From an uncultured Alphaproteobacteria bacterium (GTDB lineage Bacteria > Pseudomonadota > Alphaproteobacteria > Rhizobiales > Aestuariivirgaceae), in the NCBI GenBank assembly GCA_937873445.1, contig CALMWF010000016.1:58701-122700 (forward strand): DNA of 64,000 bases, written 5' to 3'. The notes below the pieces were generated by a model. The model made no database searches. It had not been told where the DNA came from and saw nothing but the letters and a program-made list of their open reading frames with translations. Position 1 is the stretch's first letter; each line of letters begins with the position of its first letter. Shown one piece after another: positions 8,330 to 17,608 of this stretch. Position numbers and translations under genes: made by a program.

Positions 8330-9550
8330 CTAGAGCTGGGCCAGCTGGCGGTTGAGCAGGCCACCCAGACGCGTGGCGCCCATGGGTGCGTCGTGAACAC
8401 GCTGCAGGAACATCACATCGAAATTGGTGTTCCCCTCCAGCACCACGGGGCCGGTGGGGGTCAGGGCGATGTCCCAGCCGACGGCGGCACGGTGATTGAC
8501 GGCGCGATGGGCGGCCAGCGCCAGGGCCTTGATGTCCGGCCACAGCGGCATGAGGCGGCCGCACAGGGGCTCCTGCGTCAGGGGGTGATGGTCATAGCGC
8601 AGATGCGAGGTGCGCAGGCCATCGCCGGTCATCTGGCCGAGGCGGCCGGAGGTGATGTCGATGGGGCTGGCATATTCGCCATCGGGGGCGATTTTCTTCC
8701 AGGCCGGTTCCAGCTTGGTCAGAAGCCGCAGCATGGCCATCGTCACTTCGGGTTCATCCTGCTCGTTGAGACAGGTGACAACGCGAACGGTGAGGAGCGA
8801 CTCCCGCGCCAGGCAGGCAATCTCCGGGTGATTGGCCAGACGCGGCTGCACCAGTAGCGGTTTCACCGCTTTCTTCTGCAGGAATGACAGAAGCTGATGG
8901 CGTGAATAGAGGGTGCCGTCACGGCCGATATGCTGGTCGGTGGCGGGATCATACCGGAACAGGAAGGTGCCGCTGGCGCCCATGCCTTTGCGGGGCTTGA
9001 CGAAGAGGTCATGGGCCAAGGCCGCCGGAGCACCCCGCCACTGCGGCCCATCGGCTGTCACCACCACAAGCGGCTGCGGATGGGCAACGTCAGCCTCGCG
9101 GCAGATGTCGGCAAAGAGCAGCTTGTCGGCCATTTCATTGCCGGCACGGCGCTTCGGCCTGCTGTTGTTCAAAACCTGAAACAGGCCGTTCTTGGTTTCA
9201 AAGCGGGTGAGGTAGGAGGCAGCGGCCAGGGCATTTTCCGGCCGCCACATCTCCAGCGCATAATAGCTCGGCGGGTCAATGCCCTGTCCGAACCACAGGG
9301 CCAGCATGTCGCGAATCTGACGGAAGATGGAAATGCCCGTGGCCTGCTCCAGGTCGGGCCCGGCATAGGCGGCGAGCACGGTGATGGCGATGAGCAGAAG
9401 GGTCTCGCGCATGACCGGCACATAGGCGGCCCGGGTGGGCGGATGGCGCGGTGCTCCCTTGAGACCCTTGCGCCAGAATAGCCAGCGCGCGTTCCGGCCG
9501 AGCCAGCGGGGATTGTGCAGGTCAATGGCCTTGTGGTTCTGATCTTTCAT
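8330..9550 (-). CDS. sugar-transfer-associated ATP-grasp protein with an N-terminal membrane segment
   Basis: A 406-residue protein of the ATP-grasp family that usually occurs in polysaccharide loci. A hydrophobic stretch near residues 48-65 (ETLLLIAITVLAAYAG) suggests membrane attachment. The C-terminal catalytic core shows FVKPRKGMGASGTFLFRY as the ATP-binding lysine/glycine loop, then ESLLTVRVVTC, and WDIALTPTGPVVLEGNTNFD with the metal-binding E-x-N-x-N. The substrate is unknown, and no glycosyltransferase or polysaccharide gene is nearby. GGAAGGGG precedes the start. It is divergent from nothing and follows alkB on the same strand after 172 bp. Confidence 0.8.
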   Translation of the reverse strand: MKDQNHKAIDLHNPRWLGRNARWLFWRKGLKGAPRHPPTRAAYVPVMRETLLLIAITVLAAYAGPDLEQATGISIFRQIRDMLALWFGQGIDPPSYYALEMWRPENALAAASYLTRFETKNGLFQVLNNSRPKRRAGNEMADKLLFADICREADVAHPQPLVVVTADGPQWRGAPAALAHDLFVKPRKGMGASGTFLFRYDPATDQHIGRDGTLYSRHQLLSFLQKKAVKPLLVQPRLANHPEIACLARESLLTVRVVTCLNEQDEPEVTMAMLRLLTKLEPAWKKIAPDGEYASPIDITSGRLGQMTGDGLRTSHLRYDHHPLTQEPLCGRLMPLWPDIKALALAAHRAVNHRAAVGWDIALTPTGPVVLEGNTNFDVMFLQRVHDAPMGATRLGGLLNRQLAQL

Positions 9551-9641
9551 CTGCCCCTTCCGATCCTGAGCCGGTGGGGGTCAATGAAGGCGGTCTTTGC
9601 GGCGGGCTGATTGCCTGATTGTGGCCAATTGCGGTCAAAGG

Positions 9642-9660
9642 GGCCGCTTTGTCAGCGGCC
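9642..9660 (-). other. hairpin between alkB and the ATP-grasp gene
   Basis: GGCCGCT (9642-9648) and AGCGGCC (9654-9660) form a perfect 7-bp stem with a five-base loop, 63 bp after the alkB stop on the minus strand. There is no strong U-tract, so it is at best a weak or Rho-assisted terminator. The rest of 9551-9722 shows nothing clear. Confidence 0.4.
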
Positions 9661-9722
9661 TGTCAGGCTGGGAGAACAAAGGCCAGGATTCATCTCTGTT
9701 CGCAGTGAATTTGTTGTGACCC

Positions 9723-10349
9723 TCACGGACCCGGCGTCACCCGGCGCAGGGTGAGGTTGATGCGGCCGCCGTCCTTCAGCAGGGTCGAGGTGCCGGGATA
9801 GATGCGGTCAATGCCGTGGAAGCAGAGGCGTGCCTCACCGCCGAACACCAGCACATCGCCGGAGCAAAGCCGCAGGGACTGCGTGGCCCCGCCGCGGGTT
9901 GTTCCGCCATGGCGGAAGAGCGCGTCATCGCCCAGCGACACGGACACGATGGGGGCGGCAAAATCCGTCTCGTCGCGGTCCTGATGCAGGCCCATTCTGG
10001 CTCCCGGCCGGTAGAGGTTCACCAGGCAGGCTTCCGGCGGGTGAGGATAGGCTGAAACCTTCTGCCAAAGCTGCAGCAGCACGGGCGGCAGGGCGGGCCA
10101 GGGCCGGCCGGTTTCGGGGTGGGTGCTCTGATAGCGGTAGCCGCCCTGCCGGTCCGATACCCAGCCCAGGGGGCCGAGGTTGGTCATGGCCACCGAGAAG
10201 GGCTTGCCGGTCTTCGGCATGGTGGGAGTGAAGAGCGGGGCCTCGGCCACGGCGGCGCGCAGCTGGGCCAGCAGTTCCCCCTGCCCGGCGGCATCAAACC
10301 AGCCCGGATGGTAAACCATGCCGGGGCGCAAAAATTCTGCCCGGCCCAT
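9723..10349 (-). CDS. alkB: AlkB-type alkylated nucleic-acid dioxygenase
   Basis: Fe(II)/2-oxoglutarate-dependent oxidative demethylase repairing 1-methyladenine and 3-methylcytosine. The 208-residue protein contains GLHQDRDE (iron-binding His and Asp), PIVSVSLGDDALFRHGG, SGDVLVFGGEARLCFHG (second His) and the 2-oxoglutarate-binding R-x-N-x-T-x-R as GRINLTLRR. Start ATG 10349 is taken because the family begins near this point; an upstream in-frame start at 10430 would cross the divergent dnaK promoter. Confidence 0.93.
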   Translation of the reverse strand: MGRAEFLRPGMVYHPGWFDAAGQGELLAQLRAAVAEAPLFTPTMPKTGKPFSVAMTNLGPLGWVSDRQGGYRYQSTHPETGRPWPALPPVLLQLWQKVSAYPHPPEACLVNLYRPGARMGLHQDRDETDFAAPIVSVSLGDDALFRHGGTTRGGATQSLRLCSGDVLVFGGEARLCFHGIDRIYPGTSTLLKDGGRINLTLRRVTPGP

Positions 10350-10351
10350 GC

Positions 10352-10380
10352 CTTGATCGCCCAATTTGGCCTCACTATAT
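10352..10380 (+). promoter_or_regulatory. candidate RpoH (sigma-32) promoter of dnaK
   Basis: CTTGATC at 10352-10358 and CACTATAT at 10373-10380 have the same 17-base spacing from the CTTG core as the grpE candidate, and fit the alphaproteobacterial RpoH consensus (CTTG, then C-Y-T-A-T-x-T). It starts three bases upstream of the divergent alkB start and lies about 140 bp upstream of dnaK. Confidence 0.6.
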
Positions 10381-10521
10381 GGGGCACGAACACCGGAGCG
10401 CCCGTGATTTGGCCGCCTCGGCACTGTCAATCAGGCGGCGGCCCCCGTCAACAGCGGCGGGAAAAGCCAGATGCCTTCGCAAAGGGTCTGGTCCGGGCTT
10501 CCGGCCAAAGGAGATGAAGAC

Positions 10522-12459
10522 ATGGCAAAAGTGATTGGTATCGACCTCGGCACCACCAACTCCTGCGTGGCGGTGATGGAGGGCAAGAACCCCAAGGTCA
10601 TCGAGAATGCCGAGGGCGCGCGCACCACGCCGTCCATTGTGGCCTTTACCGCCGATGGCGAAACCCTGGTGGGCCAGCCGGCCAAGCGCCAGGCGGTGAC
10701 CAACCCGGAAAACACCTTCTTTGCCATCAAGCGCCTCATTGGCCGCCGCATGGATGACCCCATGGTGGCCAAGGACAAGAAGCTGGTGCCCTACAACATC
10801 GTCAAGGCCGACAATGGCGATGCCTGGGTGGAGAGCCGCGGCACCAAATATGCCCCCTCGCAGATTTCCGCCTTCACCCTGACCAAGATGAAGGAAACCG
10901 CCGAGCGTTACCTCGGTGAGCCGGTGACCCAGGCCGTCATCACGGTGCCTGCCTATTTCAACGACAGCCAGCGCCAGGCCACCAAGGATGCGGGCAAGAT
11001 CGCCGGCCTTGAAGTGCTGCGCATCATCAACGAACCCACGGCGGCAGCACTCGCCTATGGTCTCGACAAGCGCGAGGCCGGCACCATTGCGGTCTATGAC
11101 CTGGGCGGCGGCACCTTTGACGTGTCGGTTCTGGAAATCGGCGACGGCGTGTTCGAGGTGAAGTCGACCAACGGTGACACCTTCCTCGGTGGTGAAGACT
11201 TCGACATGCGCATTGTCGATTACCTTGCCGACGAGTTCAAGAAGGAGCAGGGCATTGACCTCAGGAAGGACAAGCTTGCCCTGCAGCGCCTGAAGGAAGC
11301 CGCCGAAAAGGCAAAGATCGAACTGTCCAGTTCGATGCAGACCGAAATCAACCTGCCCTTCATCACGGCAGATGCCTCGGGGCCAAAGCACCTCACCCTC
11401 AAGCTCACCCGCGCCAAGCTGGAAGCTCTGGTGGATGATCTCATCCAGAAGACGGTGGAACCCTGCCGCCAGGCGCTGAAGGATGCCGGTGTTACCGCTG
11501 GCCAGATTGACGAAGTCATTCTGGTGGGCGGCCAGACCCGCATGCCCAAGGTCATCGAGGTGGTGAAGCAGTTCTTTGGCAAGGAGCCGCACAAGGGTGT
11601 GAACCCGGACGAGGTGGTGGCCATTGGCGCGGCCATTCAGGGCGGCGTGCTGAAGGGCGAAGTGAAGGATGTGCTGCTCCTCGACGTGACGCCCTTGTCG
11701 CTCGGCATTGAAACGCTGGGCGGCGTGTTTACCCGTCTCATCGACCGCAACACCACCATTCCGACCAAGAAGAGCCAGGTGTTCTCCACCGCCGATGACA
11801 ACCAGACGGCGGTGACCATCCGGGTCTTCCAGGGCGAACGCGAAATGGCCGCCGACAACAAGATGCTGGGCCAATTTGATCTCATGGGCATTCCGCCCGC
11901 GCCGCGCGGCATGCCGCAGATCGAGGTGACCTTCGACATTGACGCCAACGGCATTGTCAACGTCTCGGCCAAGGACAAGGCCACCAACAAGGAACAGCAG
12001 ATCAAGATCCAGGCGTCTGGCGGTCTGTCCGACTCCGAAATCGACAAGATGGTGAAGGAGGCTGAAGCCAACGCGGCCGACGACAAGAAGCGCAAGGACC
12101 AGGTGGAGGCCAAGAACCATGGCGAAGCCCTGATCCATTCCACCACCAAGTCCATGACCGAGCTGGGCGACAAGGTGTCGGCGGCCGACAAGGCGGCGGT
12201 GGAAGCGGCCATTGCCGATCTCAAGGGCGTGCTGGAGGGCGATGATGTTGAAGCCATCAAGGCCAAGACCAATGCCCTGGCCCAGGCGTCGATGAAGCTG
12301 GGTGAGGCTCTCTACAAGCAGCAGGCGGGCGCTGGCCCCGACGCTTCCGCCGGTGCCGATGCCGACATGGGTGGCTCGGGTGGCTCGTCCAAGGCGGCGG
12401 GCGACGATGATGTGGTTGACGCCGACTTCACCGAAGTGGACGACGACAAAAAGGCCTGA
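10522..12459 (+). CDS. dnaK: molecular chaperone DnaK (Hsp70)
   Basis: ATP-dependent chaperone of 645 residues. It begins [15 protein letters not shown], and the three Hsp70 signatures are present ([37 protein letters not shown]), followed by the substrate-binding domain and the conserved acidic tail ending [15 protein letters not shown] strong ribosome-binding site (AAAGGAG) is about 9 bases upstream of the ATG. It works with the GrpE and DnaJ encoded nearby; dnaJ follows after 110 bp containing two stable hairpins. Confidence 0.99.
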   Translation: MAKVIGIDLGTTNSCVAVMEGKNPKVIENAEGARTTPSIVAFTADGETLVGQPAKRQAVTNPENTFFAIKRLIGRRMDDPMVAKDKKLVPYNIVKADNGDAWVESRGTKYAPSQISAFTLTKMKETAERYLGEPVTQAVITVPAYFNDSQRQATKDAGKIAGLEVLRIINEPTAAALAYGLDKREAGTIAVYDLGGGTFDVSVLEIGDGVFEVKSTNGDTFLGGEDFDMRIVDYLADEFKKEQGIDLRKDKLALQRLKEAAEKAKIELSSSMQTEINLPFITADASGPKHLTLKLTRAKLEALVDDLIQKTVEPCRQALKDAGVTAGQIDEVILVGGQTRMPKVIEVVKQFFGKEPHKGVNPDEVVAIGAAIQGGVLKGEVKDVLLLDVTPLSLGIETLGGVFTRLIDRNTTIPTKKSQVFSTADDNQTAVTIRVFQGEREMAADNKMLGQFDLMGIPPAPRGMPQIEVTFDIDANGIVNVSAKDKATNKEQQIKIQASGGLSDSEIDKMVKEAEANAADDKKRKDQVEAKNHGEALIHSTTKSMTELGDKVSAADKAAVEAAIADLKGVLEGDDVEAIKAKTNALAQASMKLGEALYKQQAGAGPDASAGADADMGGSGGSSKAAGDDDVVDADFTEVDDDKKA

Positions 12460-12467
12460 ACCGGACC

Positions 12468-12545
12468 GCCGCCCGGCCCTTGAACCGGGCGGCCATTGCA
12501 GTAATGAGGTGAGGGCCTCCCGTGGCCGCAGGCGCCGGGAGGCCC
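12468..12545 (+). other. two perfect hairpins between dnaK and dnaJ
   Basis: First stem: GCCGCCCGG (12468-12476) with CCGGGCGGC (12485-12493), loop of 8. Second stem: GGGCCTCCCG (12513-12522) with CGGGAGGCCC (12536-12545), loop of 13. Neither has a U-tract, so they are more likely partial terminators or mRNA-stabilising/processing elements that lower dnaJ expression relative to dnaK than full terminators. Confidence 0.6.
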
Positions 12546-12569
12546 GATCCGTGAAGGGCAAGGGGCCTC

Positions 12570-13730
12570 ATGGCCAAGCGCGATTATTACGAAGTTCTGG
12601 GGGTGGCGCGGAATGCCGATGAAAAGGCATTGAAGAACGCTTTTCGCCAGCAGGCCAAGAAATACCATCCCGACGCCAATCCCGGCGACAAGTCGGCCGA
12701 GCATAACTTCAAGGAAGTGAACGAGGCCTATGAGGTTCTGAAGGACCCGCAGAAGCGGGCTGCCTATGACCGTTTCGGCCATCAGGCCTTTGAGGGCGGC
12801 ATGGGCGGAAGGCCTGGCGGCGGGGCGGGCTTCGGGCCGGAATTCTCCTCGTCCATGTCGGACATTTTCGAAGACCTGTTTGGCGACTTCATGGGCGGCG
12901 GCCGCGGCCGCGGCCGGGGGCCGCGCCAGGGTGCGGGCGGGGCGGCGCGCGGCAATGACCTGCGCTACAACATGGAAATTTCGCTGGTTGAGGCCTTTTC
13001 CGGCAAGACCGCGCAAATCCGGGTGCCGACCGCCGTAGCCTGCGACATCTGCAAGGGTTCGGGCGCCAAGCCCGGCACCGCCCCCAAGCAGTGCCCCACA
13101 TGCCATGGCGCGGGCGTGGTGCGCCAGCAGTCGGGCTTCTTCACGGTGGAGCGCGCCTGCCCGTCGTGCCAGGGCCGGGGCCAGACCATTTCCGACCCCT
13201 GCGGCACCTGCCACGGCCAGGGCCGCGTCACCAAGGAACGCACCCTCTCGGTCAACATCCCCATGGGGGTGGAGGACGGCACGCGCATTCGCCTGGCCAA
13301 TGAGGGCGAGGCGGGCCTGCGCGGCGGGCCGGCGGGTGATCTCTATATTTTCCTCACCGTGCGCTCGCACGAGTTTTTCCAGCGCGATGGTGCTGACCTG
13401 TTCTGCAAGGTGCCCATTTCCATGACCACGGCGGCAGTCGGCGGCGACATTGAGGTGCCGACCATTGACGGCAAGAAGGCGCGGGTGGCCATTCCTGAGG
13501 GGGCCCAGACCGGCAAGCAGTTCCGCCTCAAGAACAAGGGCATGCCGGTGCTACGGTCGTCGCAGCATGGCGACATGTATATTCAGGTGACGGTGGAAAC
13601 GCCGGTCAACCTGACGCGCCGCCAGCGCGAACTGCTGCGCGAGTTTGAAAAGGATGCCCACCACAATTCGCCCGAGTCCGACGGCTTCTTCGCCAAGGCC
13701 CGGGCCTTCTGGGACGGCTTCAACAGCTAG
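12570..13730 (+). CDS. dnaJ: co-chaperone DnaJ (Hsp40)
   Basis: Stimulates DnaK ATPase and delivers substrates. The 386-residue type I J-protein has the J domain (residues 1-70, HPD at [10 protein letters not shown]), a Gly/Phe-rich linker with [12 protein letters not shown], four zinc-binding CxxCxGxG-type repeats ([32 protein letters not shown]) and the C-terminal substrate-binding domains. Its TAG stop is the first triplet of the repeat element at 13729. Confidence 0.98.
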   Translation: MAKRDYYEVLGVARNADEKALKNAFRQQAKKYHPDANPGDKSAEHNFKEVNEAYEVLKDPQKRAAYDRFGHQAFEGGMGGRPGGGAGFGPEFSSSMSDIFEDLFGDFMGGGRGRGRGPRQGAGGAARGNDLRYNMEISLVEAFSGKTAQIRVPTAVACDICKGSGAKPGTAPKQCPTCHGAGVVRQQSGFFTVERACPSCQGRGQTISDPCGTCHGQGRVTKERTLSVNIPMGVEDGTRIRLANEGEAGLRGGPAGDLYIFLTVRSHEFFQRDGADLFCKVPISMTTAAVGGDIEVPTIDGKKARVAIPEGAQTGKQFRLKNKGMPVLRSSQHGDMYIQVTVETPVNLTRRQRELLREFEKDAHHNSPESDGFFAKARAFWDGFNS

Positions 13731-13888
13731 AGCGGTTGCGCTTGGTGGATCAAGACCTCCGCTCTCACTGCGACTTGGCGAGCCGCTATCCGGCTTTGCC
13801 GCAACCGGCAAAAGTCAGGCGGCATAGGGTTGATTTTGGGCGAGCCGCTTTCTGACCTTTGCCGCAACCGGCAAAAGTCAGGCGGCTC
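13729..13888. repeat. double-hairpin intergenic repeat, copy A
   Basis: Hairpin 1: AGAGCGG (13729-13735) pairs with CCGCTCT (13759-13765), with an inner CTTG/CAAG pair. A degenerate hairpin 2 follows (about 13780-13824), then a near-perfect one at 13842-13888: GAGCCGC/GCGGCTC, CTGAC/GTCAG and TTTGCCG/CGGCAAA stacked with short spacers. The element starts within the dnaJ stop codon. Related copies lie at 15944 and 27653. The remaining bases up to dapB (13889-13979) show nothing else clear. Confidence 0.8.
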
Positions 13889-13979
13889 TAGACCCCTCAC
13901 ACCATCCACGCTTGAATGTGCGACCACCCATGCCGCCATCGGGGCTTGGCGGCGGGGCGCCATCATTCTATGACAGGGC

Positions 13980-14816
13980 ATGAGCCACGCCCCCTCTTCC
14001 TCTCCCGCGTCACCCTTGAAACTTGCCATTGCCGGCGCCGGCGGGCGCATGGGCCGCACCCTCGCCCGGATCATTGCCGAAACACCGGACTGCGTGCTGT
14101 GCGGGGCGCTGGAACACGAAACCTCGCCCTTTGTGGGTCAGGATATCGGGCTTCTGGCGGGCAATGCCGCCCGGGGTGTTGTGGTCACGCCGGATATCGA
14201 GTCGGTGCTGAAATCCTGTGACGGGGTCATCGACTTCACCACCCCCCAGGCCACCACCCATCTTTTGCGCCAGACGGCCGCCCACGGCCGCTTCCACATC
14301 ATCGGCACCACCGGTCTTGATGCGGCGGGCGAAACGGTGGTGCGCGAGGCGGCCAAGCAGACGGCCATCGTCAAGTCCGGCAATATGAGCCTTGGCGTCA
14401 ATCTGCTGGCGGTGCTGGTGAAGAGGGCCGCTGCCACACTGGGCGCTGATTTCGACATCGAGATTTTGGAAATGCACCACCGCGCCAAGGTGGATGCACC
14501 ATCGGGCACCGCCCTTCTTCTGGGCGAGGCGGCCGCCAGGGGCCGCAAGGTGAAGCTCGCTGATGCGGCGGTGAAGGTGCGCGACGGCTATACGGGGGCG
14601 CGCCAGGACGGCGACATCGGCTTTGCCACGCTGCGCGGCGGCTCGGTGGTGGGCGATCACATGGTGATCCTGGCCGGGCCGGGCGAGCGCGTGGAACTGG
14701 CGCACCGGGCGGAAAGCCGCGATCTCTTTGCCCGCGGCGCGGTCAGGGCGGCGCAATGGGCCAGGGCGCGCAAGCCCGGCCTTTATTCAATGCTGGATGT
14801 TCTTGGACTGGAGTGA
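13980..14816 (+). CDS. dapB: 4-hydroxy-tetrahydrodipicolinate reductase
   Basis: NAD(P)H-dependent reductase of the diaminopimelate/lysine pathway. The 278-residue product has the Rossmann motif [14 protein letters not shown] near the N-terminus, IGTTGL, and the catalytic and substrate-binding motif [33 protein letters not shown] near the C-terminus is also typical. gpmA begins immediately after the stop, so the two are co-transcribed with the acetyltransferase gene. Confidence 0.97.
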   Translation: MSHAPSSSPASPLKLAIAGAGGRMGRTLARIIAETPDCVLCGALEHETSPFVGQDIGLLAGNAARGVVVTPDIESVLKSCDGVIDFTTPQATTHLLRQTAAHGRFHIIGTTGLDAAGETVVREAAKQTAIVKSGNMSLGVNLLAVLVKRAAATLGADFDIEILEMHHRAKVDAPSGTALLLGEAAARGRKVKLADAAVKVRDGYTGARQDGDIGFATLRGGSVVGDHMVILAGPGERVELAHRAESRDLFARGAVRAAQWARARKPGLYSMLDVLGLE

Positions 14817-15440
14817 ATGATGAGCGGTCAACTGGTGCTGGTGCGGCACGGACAGAGCGAATGGAACCTGAAGAACTGGTTTACCGGCTGGCGCGATGTC
14901 GGCCTGACGGACAAGGGCGTGGCCGAGGCCCATGCGGCGGGCCAGCGCCTCAAGGCCAGGGGCCTGAAGTTTGATGTGGCCTTCACCAGCGCCCTGTCGC
15001 GCGCCCAGCGCACGCTGGCCATCATGCTGGAGGAACTGGGCCAGCCGGGCCTTGAGACCTTCAAGGATGAGGCCCTGAACGAGCGCGACTATGGCGACCT
15101 CACCGGCCTCAACAAGGACGATGCCCGCAAGAAATTCGGCGAGGAGCAGGTGCACATCTGGCGGCGCTCCTACAACATCGCCCCACCCGGCGGCGAAAGC
15201 CTGCGTGACACGCTGGCCCGGGCGCTGCCCTATTACCTGCATCACATTCAGCCGCGGGTGCTGGAGGGCAGGACGGTGCTGGTGGCGGCCCATGGCAATT
15301 CGCTGCGCGCCCTCATCATGGCCATTGAGGGCCTCAGCCCGGAACAGATCATCAAGCGGGAACTCGATACGGGTGTGCCGGTCTATTACCGGCTCAAGGC
15401 CAATTCGCTGCCAGAGACGGTTGAAGTCCTGAAGACGTGA
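14817..15440 (+). CDS. gpmA: 2,3-bisphosphoglycerate-dependent phosphoglycerate mutase
   Basis: Glycolytic interconversion of 3- and 2-phosphoglycerate through a phosphohistidine. The 207-residue protein has the catalytic [10 protein letters not shown] at residues about 8-17, [12 protein letters not shown], the [12 protein letters not shown] loop and the second catalytic His in [14 protein letters not shown] at 14817 directly follows the dapB stop, with a second ATG at 14820 also possible. It is shorter than the 250-residue E. coli enzyme, as is usual in Alphaproteobacteria. Confidence 0.95.
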   Translation: MMSGQLVLVRHGQSEWNLKNWFTGWRDVGLTDKGVAEAHAAGQRLKARGLKFDVAFTSALSRAQRTLAIMLEELGQPGLETFKDEALNERDYGDLTGLNKDDARKKFGEEQVHIWRRSYNIAPPGGESLRDTLARALPYYLHHIQPRVLEGRTVLVAAHGNSLRALIMAIEGLSPEQIIKRELDTGVPVYYRLKANSLPETVEVLKT

Positions 15441-15946
15441 TCACAACCCTCTCGCCGGCGGACTATGGTGCGGCCATTCCCCGCCTTGCCGACATTCTGA
15501 TGGACGCGGTTGATGCCGGTGCGGGTGTTTCCTTCATGAAGCCCCTGGACCGGGCCGCGGCGGAAGCCTTCTGGCAGGGTCTGGTGCCCGCCGTGGCCGG
15601 CGGCCAGACGCTGGTGCTGGCGGCGGAGGATCAGGGCCTGCTGGCCGGGGTGGTGCTGCTGCAACTGGCCGACAAGCCCAATCAGCCGCATCGGGCCGAT
15701 GTGGCCAAGCTGCTGGTGCATCGTGATTTTCGCAGGCGCGGTCTAGGCTCGGCCCTCATGCGGGCGCTGGAGGATGAGGCGCGGCTTCACCAGCGCAGCC
15801 TGCTGACCTTTGATGCGGTGGCGCATGGGCCGGTGGAGGCATTCTACAAATCCCTGGGCTTTATCTGTGCCGGCTACTATCCGGCCTATGCCTATTCGGG
15901 TGACGGGCGGCTGGACGATACCGCCCTGTTCTACAAGCCGCTTTAG
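15437..15946 (+). CDS. GNAT-family N-acetyltransferase
   Basis: A 169-residue protein with the GNAT acetyl-CoA loop: [27 protein letters not shown] (R-x-x-G-x-G at about residues 97-102) and the C-terminal [16 protein letters not shown]. The substrate is unknown. GTG at 15437 overlaps the gpmA stop as GTGA, supporting coupling. The TAG stop (15944-15946) opens repeat copy B. It could acetylate an amino-sugar, amine or protein; nothing in the sequence decides. Confidence 0.85.
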   Translation: MITTLSPADYGAAIPRLADILMDAVDAGAGVSFMKPLDRAAAEAFWQGLVPAVAGGQTLVLAAEDQGLLAGVVLLQLADKPNQPHRADVAKLLVHRDFRRRGLGSALMRALEDEARLHQRSLLTFDAVAHGPVEAFYKSLGFICAGYYPAYAYSGDGRLDDTALFYKPL

Positions 15947-16038
15947 AGCGGATGTCTTGATCCATCAAAACGTCGGCTCTTCCTGGTGGCTGACGAGCCG
16001 CTGTCAGACCATCGCCGCACCCGGCAAGGGTCAGGCTC
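15944..16038. repeat. double-hairpin intergenic repeat, copy B
   Basis: Hairpin 1: AGAGC (15945-15949) with GCTCT (15976-15980), containing the inner TTGAT/ATCAA pair (15957-15961 and 15964-15968). Hairpin 2: GAGCC (15995-15999) with GGCTC (16034-16038), enclosing a degenerate CGCCG-CACC-CGGC core. It fills the whole gap between two convergent genes, from the acetyltransferase TAG to two bases before the ogt stop. Confidence 0.75.
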
Positions 16039-16040
16039 AC

Positions 16041-16883
16041 CTAACGGGCGAGCTGGCCCGCCTCCCAGCCGAGCATGGCGCGTTTGCGGGCAATGCCCCA
16101 GTGATAGCCGGTGAGCGCCCCCGTGGCCCCCAGCACGCGGTGGCACGGCACCACGAAGGACAGGGGGTTGCGCCCCACCGCCGCACCCACAGCGCGCGCC
16201 GCCCTGGGGCTGCCCACGGCACGGGCCAGGCCGCCGTAGCTGGCCGCCCGGCCCATGGGAATGGCGAGCAACTGCTCCCACACCCGGATTTCAAAGTCGC
16301 TGCCGATCATGACGACGCGCAAGGGCCGGTCGGCGCGCCATTCGCTGGCGTTGAAGATGCGCTGGGCCAGGGCGCCGGTGGCGCGCTCTTCATTGACAAA
16401 GCGGGCACGCGGCCAGCGCGCCGTCATGTCGGCCAGAACTTTTTTCTCATCCCCCTCATCGGCGAAGGCGAGGCCGCACAAGCGGCCCTCGGCCATCATC
16501 ACCAGCGCTCGGCCGAAGGGCGAGGCATGGAAACCATGGCTGACGACAAGGCCCTCGCCCCTTGCCTTGTAGGTGCCGGGGGTTACGCCTTCGTGGGTGA
16601 CGAACAGATCGTGCAGACGCGACGGGCCGGACAAGCCCACTTCCATTGCCGTATCAAGCACGCTTTCCTGCTGGCGCAACATGGTGCGCGCGTGGTCCAG
16701 CGTCAGGGCCTGAAGAAAATCCTTGGGGCTGATACCGGCCCAGCGGGTGAACAGGCGGTGCAACTGATGGGACGACAGGCCCGCCTCCTCCGTCAGTTCG
16801 TCCAGCGACGGCTGGTCGCGCCAATTGTCCTTGAGAAAGGACAGGACATTTTTCACAGCGCCGTAGTCGGATGTTTCGGTCAT
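16041..16883 (-). CDS. AraC-domain/methylated-DNA--cysteine S-methyltransferase fusion
   Basis: A 280-residue two-domain protein. Residues about 12-105 are an AraC-type double helix-turn-helix (SLDELTEEAGLSSHQLHRLFTRWAGISPKDFLQALTLDHA). Residues about 195-280 are an Ogt/Ada-C alkyltransferase with MGRAASYGGLARAVG and the acceptor site VVPCHRVLGATG. Unlike E. coli Ada it lacks the N-terminal zinc-binding phosphotriester domain with its regulatory cysteine, so the usual methylation switch is absent. ATG at 16883 is chosen by family alignment. It is divergent from nth, another repair gene. Confidence 0.9.
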   Translation of the reverse strand: MTETSDYGAVKNVLSFLKDNWRDQPSLDELTEEAGLSSHQLHRLFTRWAGISPKDFLQALTLDHARTMLRQQESVLDTAMEVGLSGPSRLHDLFVTHEGVTPGTYKARGEGLVVSHGFHASPFGRALVMMAEGRLCGLAFADEGDEKKVLADMTARWPRARFVNEERATGALAQRIFNASEWRADRPLRVVMIGSDFEIRVWEQLLAIPMGRAASYGGLARAVGSPRAARAVGAAVGRNPLSFVVPCHRVLGATGALTGYHWGIARKRAMLGWEAGQLAR

Positions 16884-16963
16884 GGCACCATCTAGGCAGA
16901 AGCCGCGCTGCGCGGCCACCCGTTTCTTGCGGACGGCGGCGTTGCCCCCTATCCTTTGCCGCC

Positions 16964-17608
16964 ATGAAAAAGGACGCGATTGCCGAAATGTTTCGGCGCT
17001 TCGAGGCGCTGGACCCCGACCCTAAAGGCGAGCTGAAATCGGTCAATGCCTTCACCATGCTGGTGGCGGTGGTGCTGTCGGCCCAGGCCACTGATGCCGC
17101 GGTCAATCAGGCGACGAAGGACTTGTTCCGCATTGCCGACACGCCGGAGAAAATGCTGGCGCTGGGCGAGGAAAGACTTGCCGAGATGATCCGGACCATC
17201 GGGCTTTATCGCGGCAAGGCGAAGAATGTGATTGCCCTGTCACGCCAGCTTCTGGACCGTCACGGTGGGGCTGTGCCGCAGGACCGGGCAGCACTGGAGG
17301 CCCTGCCCGGGGTGGGCCGCAAGACCGCCAATGTGGTGCTCAACAGCGTGTTCGGCGAAGCCACCATTGCGGTGGACACGCATCTGTTCCGCCTGGGCAA
17401 CCGGCTGAAGCTCGCCCCCGGCAAGACCCCGGAGGAGGTGGAGCGCAAGCTGATGAAATCAGTGCCCGACCTTTACAAGGCCCGCGCCCATCACTGGCTC
17501 ATTCTGCACGGCCGCTATGTGTGCAAGGCGCGCAAGCCCGAATGCTGGCGCTGCGCCATGGCCGACCTGTGCCCGGTCAAGGTGAAGACGCCGCCGCCCC
17601 GGACATAG
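16964..17608 (+). CDS. nth: endonuclease III
   Basis: Bifunctional DNA glycosylase/AP lyase for oxidised pyrimidines. The 214-residue protein has LSAQATD, the helix-hairpin-helix LPGVGRKTANVVL with the catalytic Lys, VDTHLFRLGNRL with the catalytic Asp, and the C-terminal 4Fe-4S motif C-x6-C-x2-C-x5-C (CKARKPECWRCAMADLC). ATG at 16964 is preferred over an in-frame extension to 16871 that overlaps the divergent ogt start. The 3' end overlaps the convergent membrane protein gene by 32 bp. Confidence 0.97.
   Translation: MKKDAIAEMFRRFEALDPDPKGELKSVNAFTMLVAVVLSAQATDAAVNQATKDLFRIADTPEKMLALGEERLAEMIRTIGLYRGKAKNVIALSRQLLDRHGGAVPQDRAALEALPGVGRKTANVVLNSVFGEATIAVDTHLFRLGNRLKLAPGKTPEEVERKLMKSVPDLYKARAHHWLILHGRYVCKARKPECWRCAMADLCPVKVKTPPPRT

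Noticed and set aside
10375..12561. A 728-codon open frame antisense to dnaK
   Set aside because: It mirrors dnaK codon by codon, has no family resemblance, and is a known artefact of GC-rich third positions.
16041..16883. Full-length Ada adaptive-response regulator
   Set aside because: The N-terminal zinc/phosphotriester domain with its four cysteines is missing; only AraC and Ogt parts are present.
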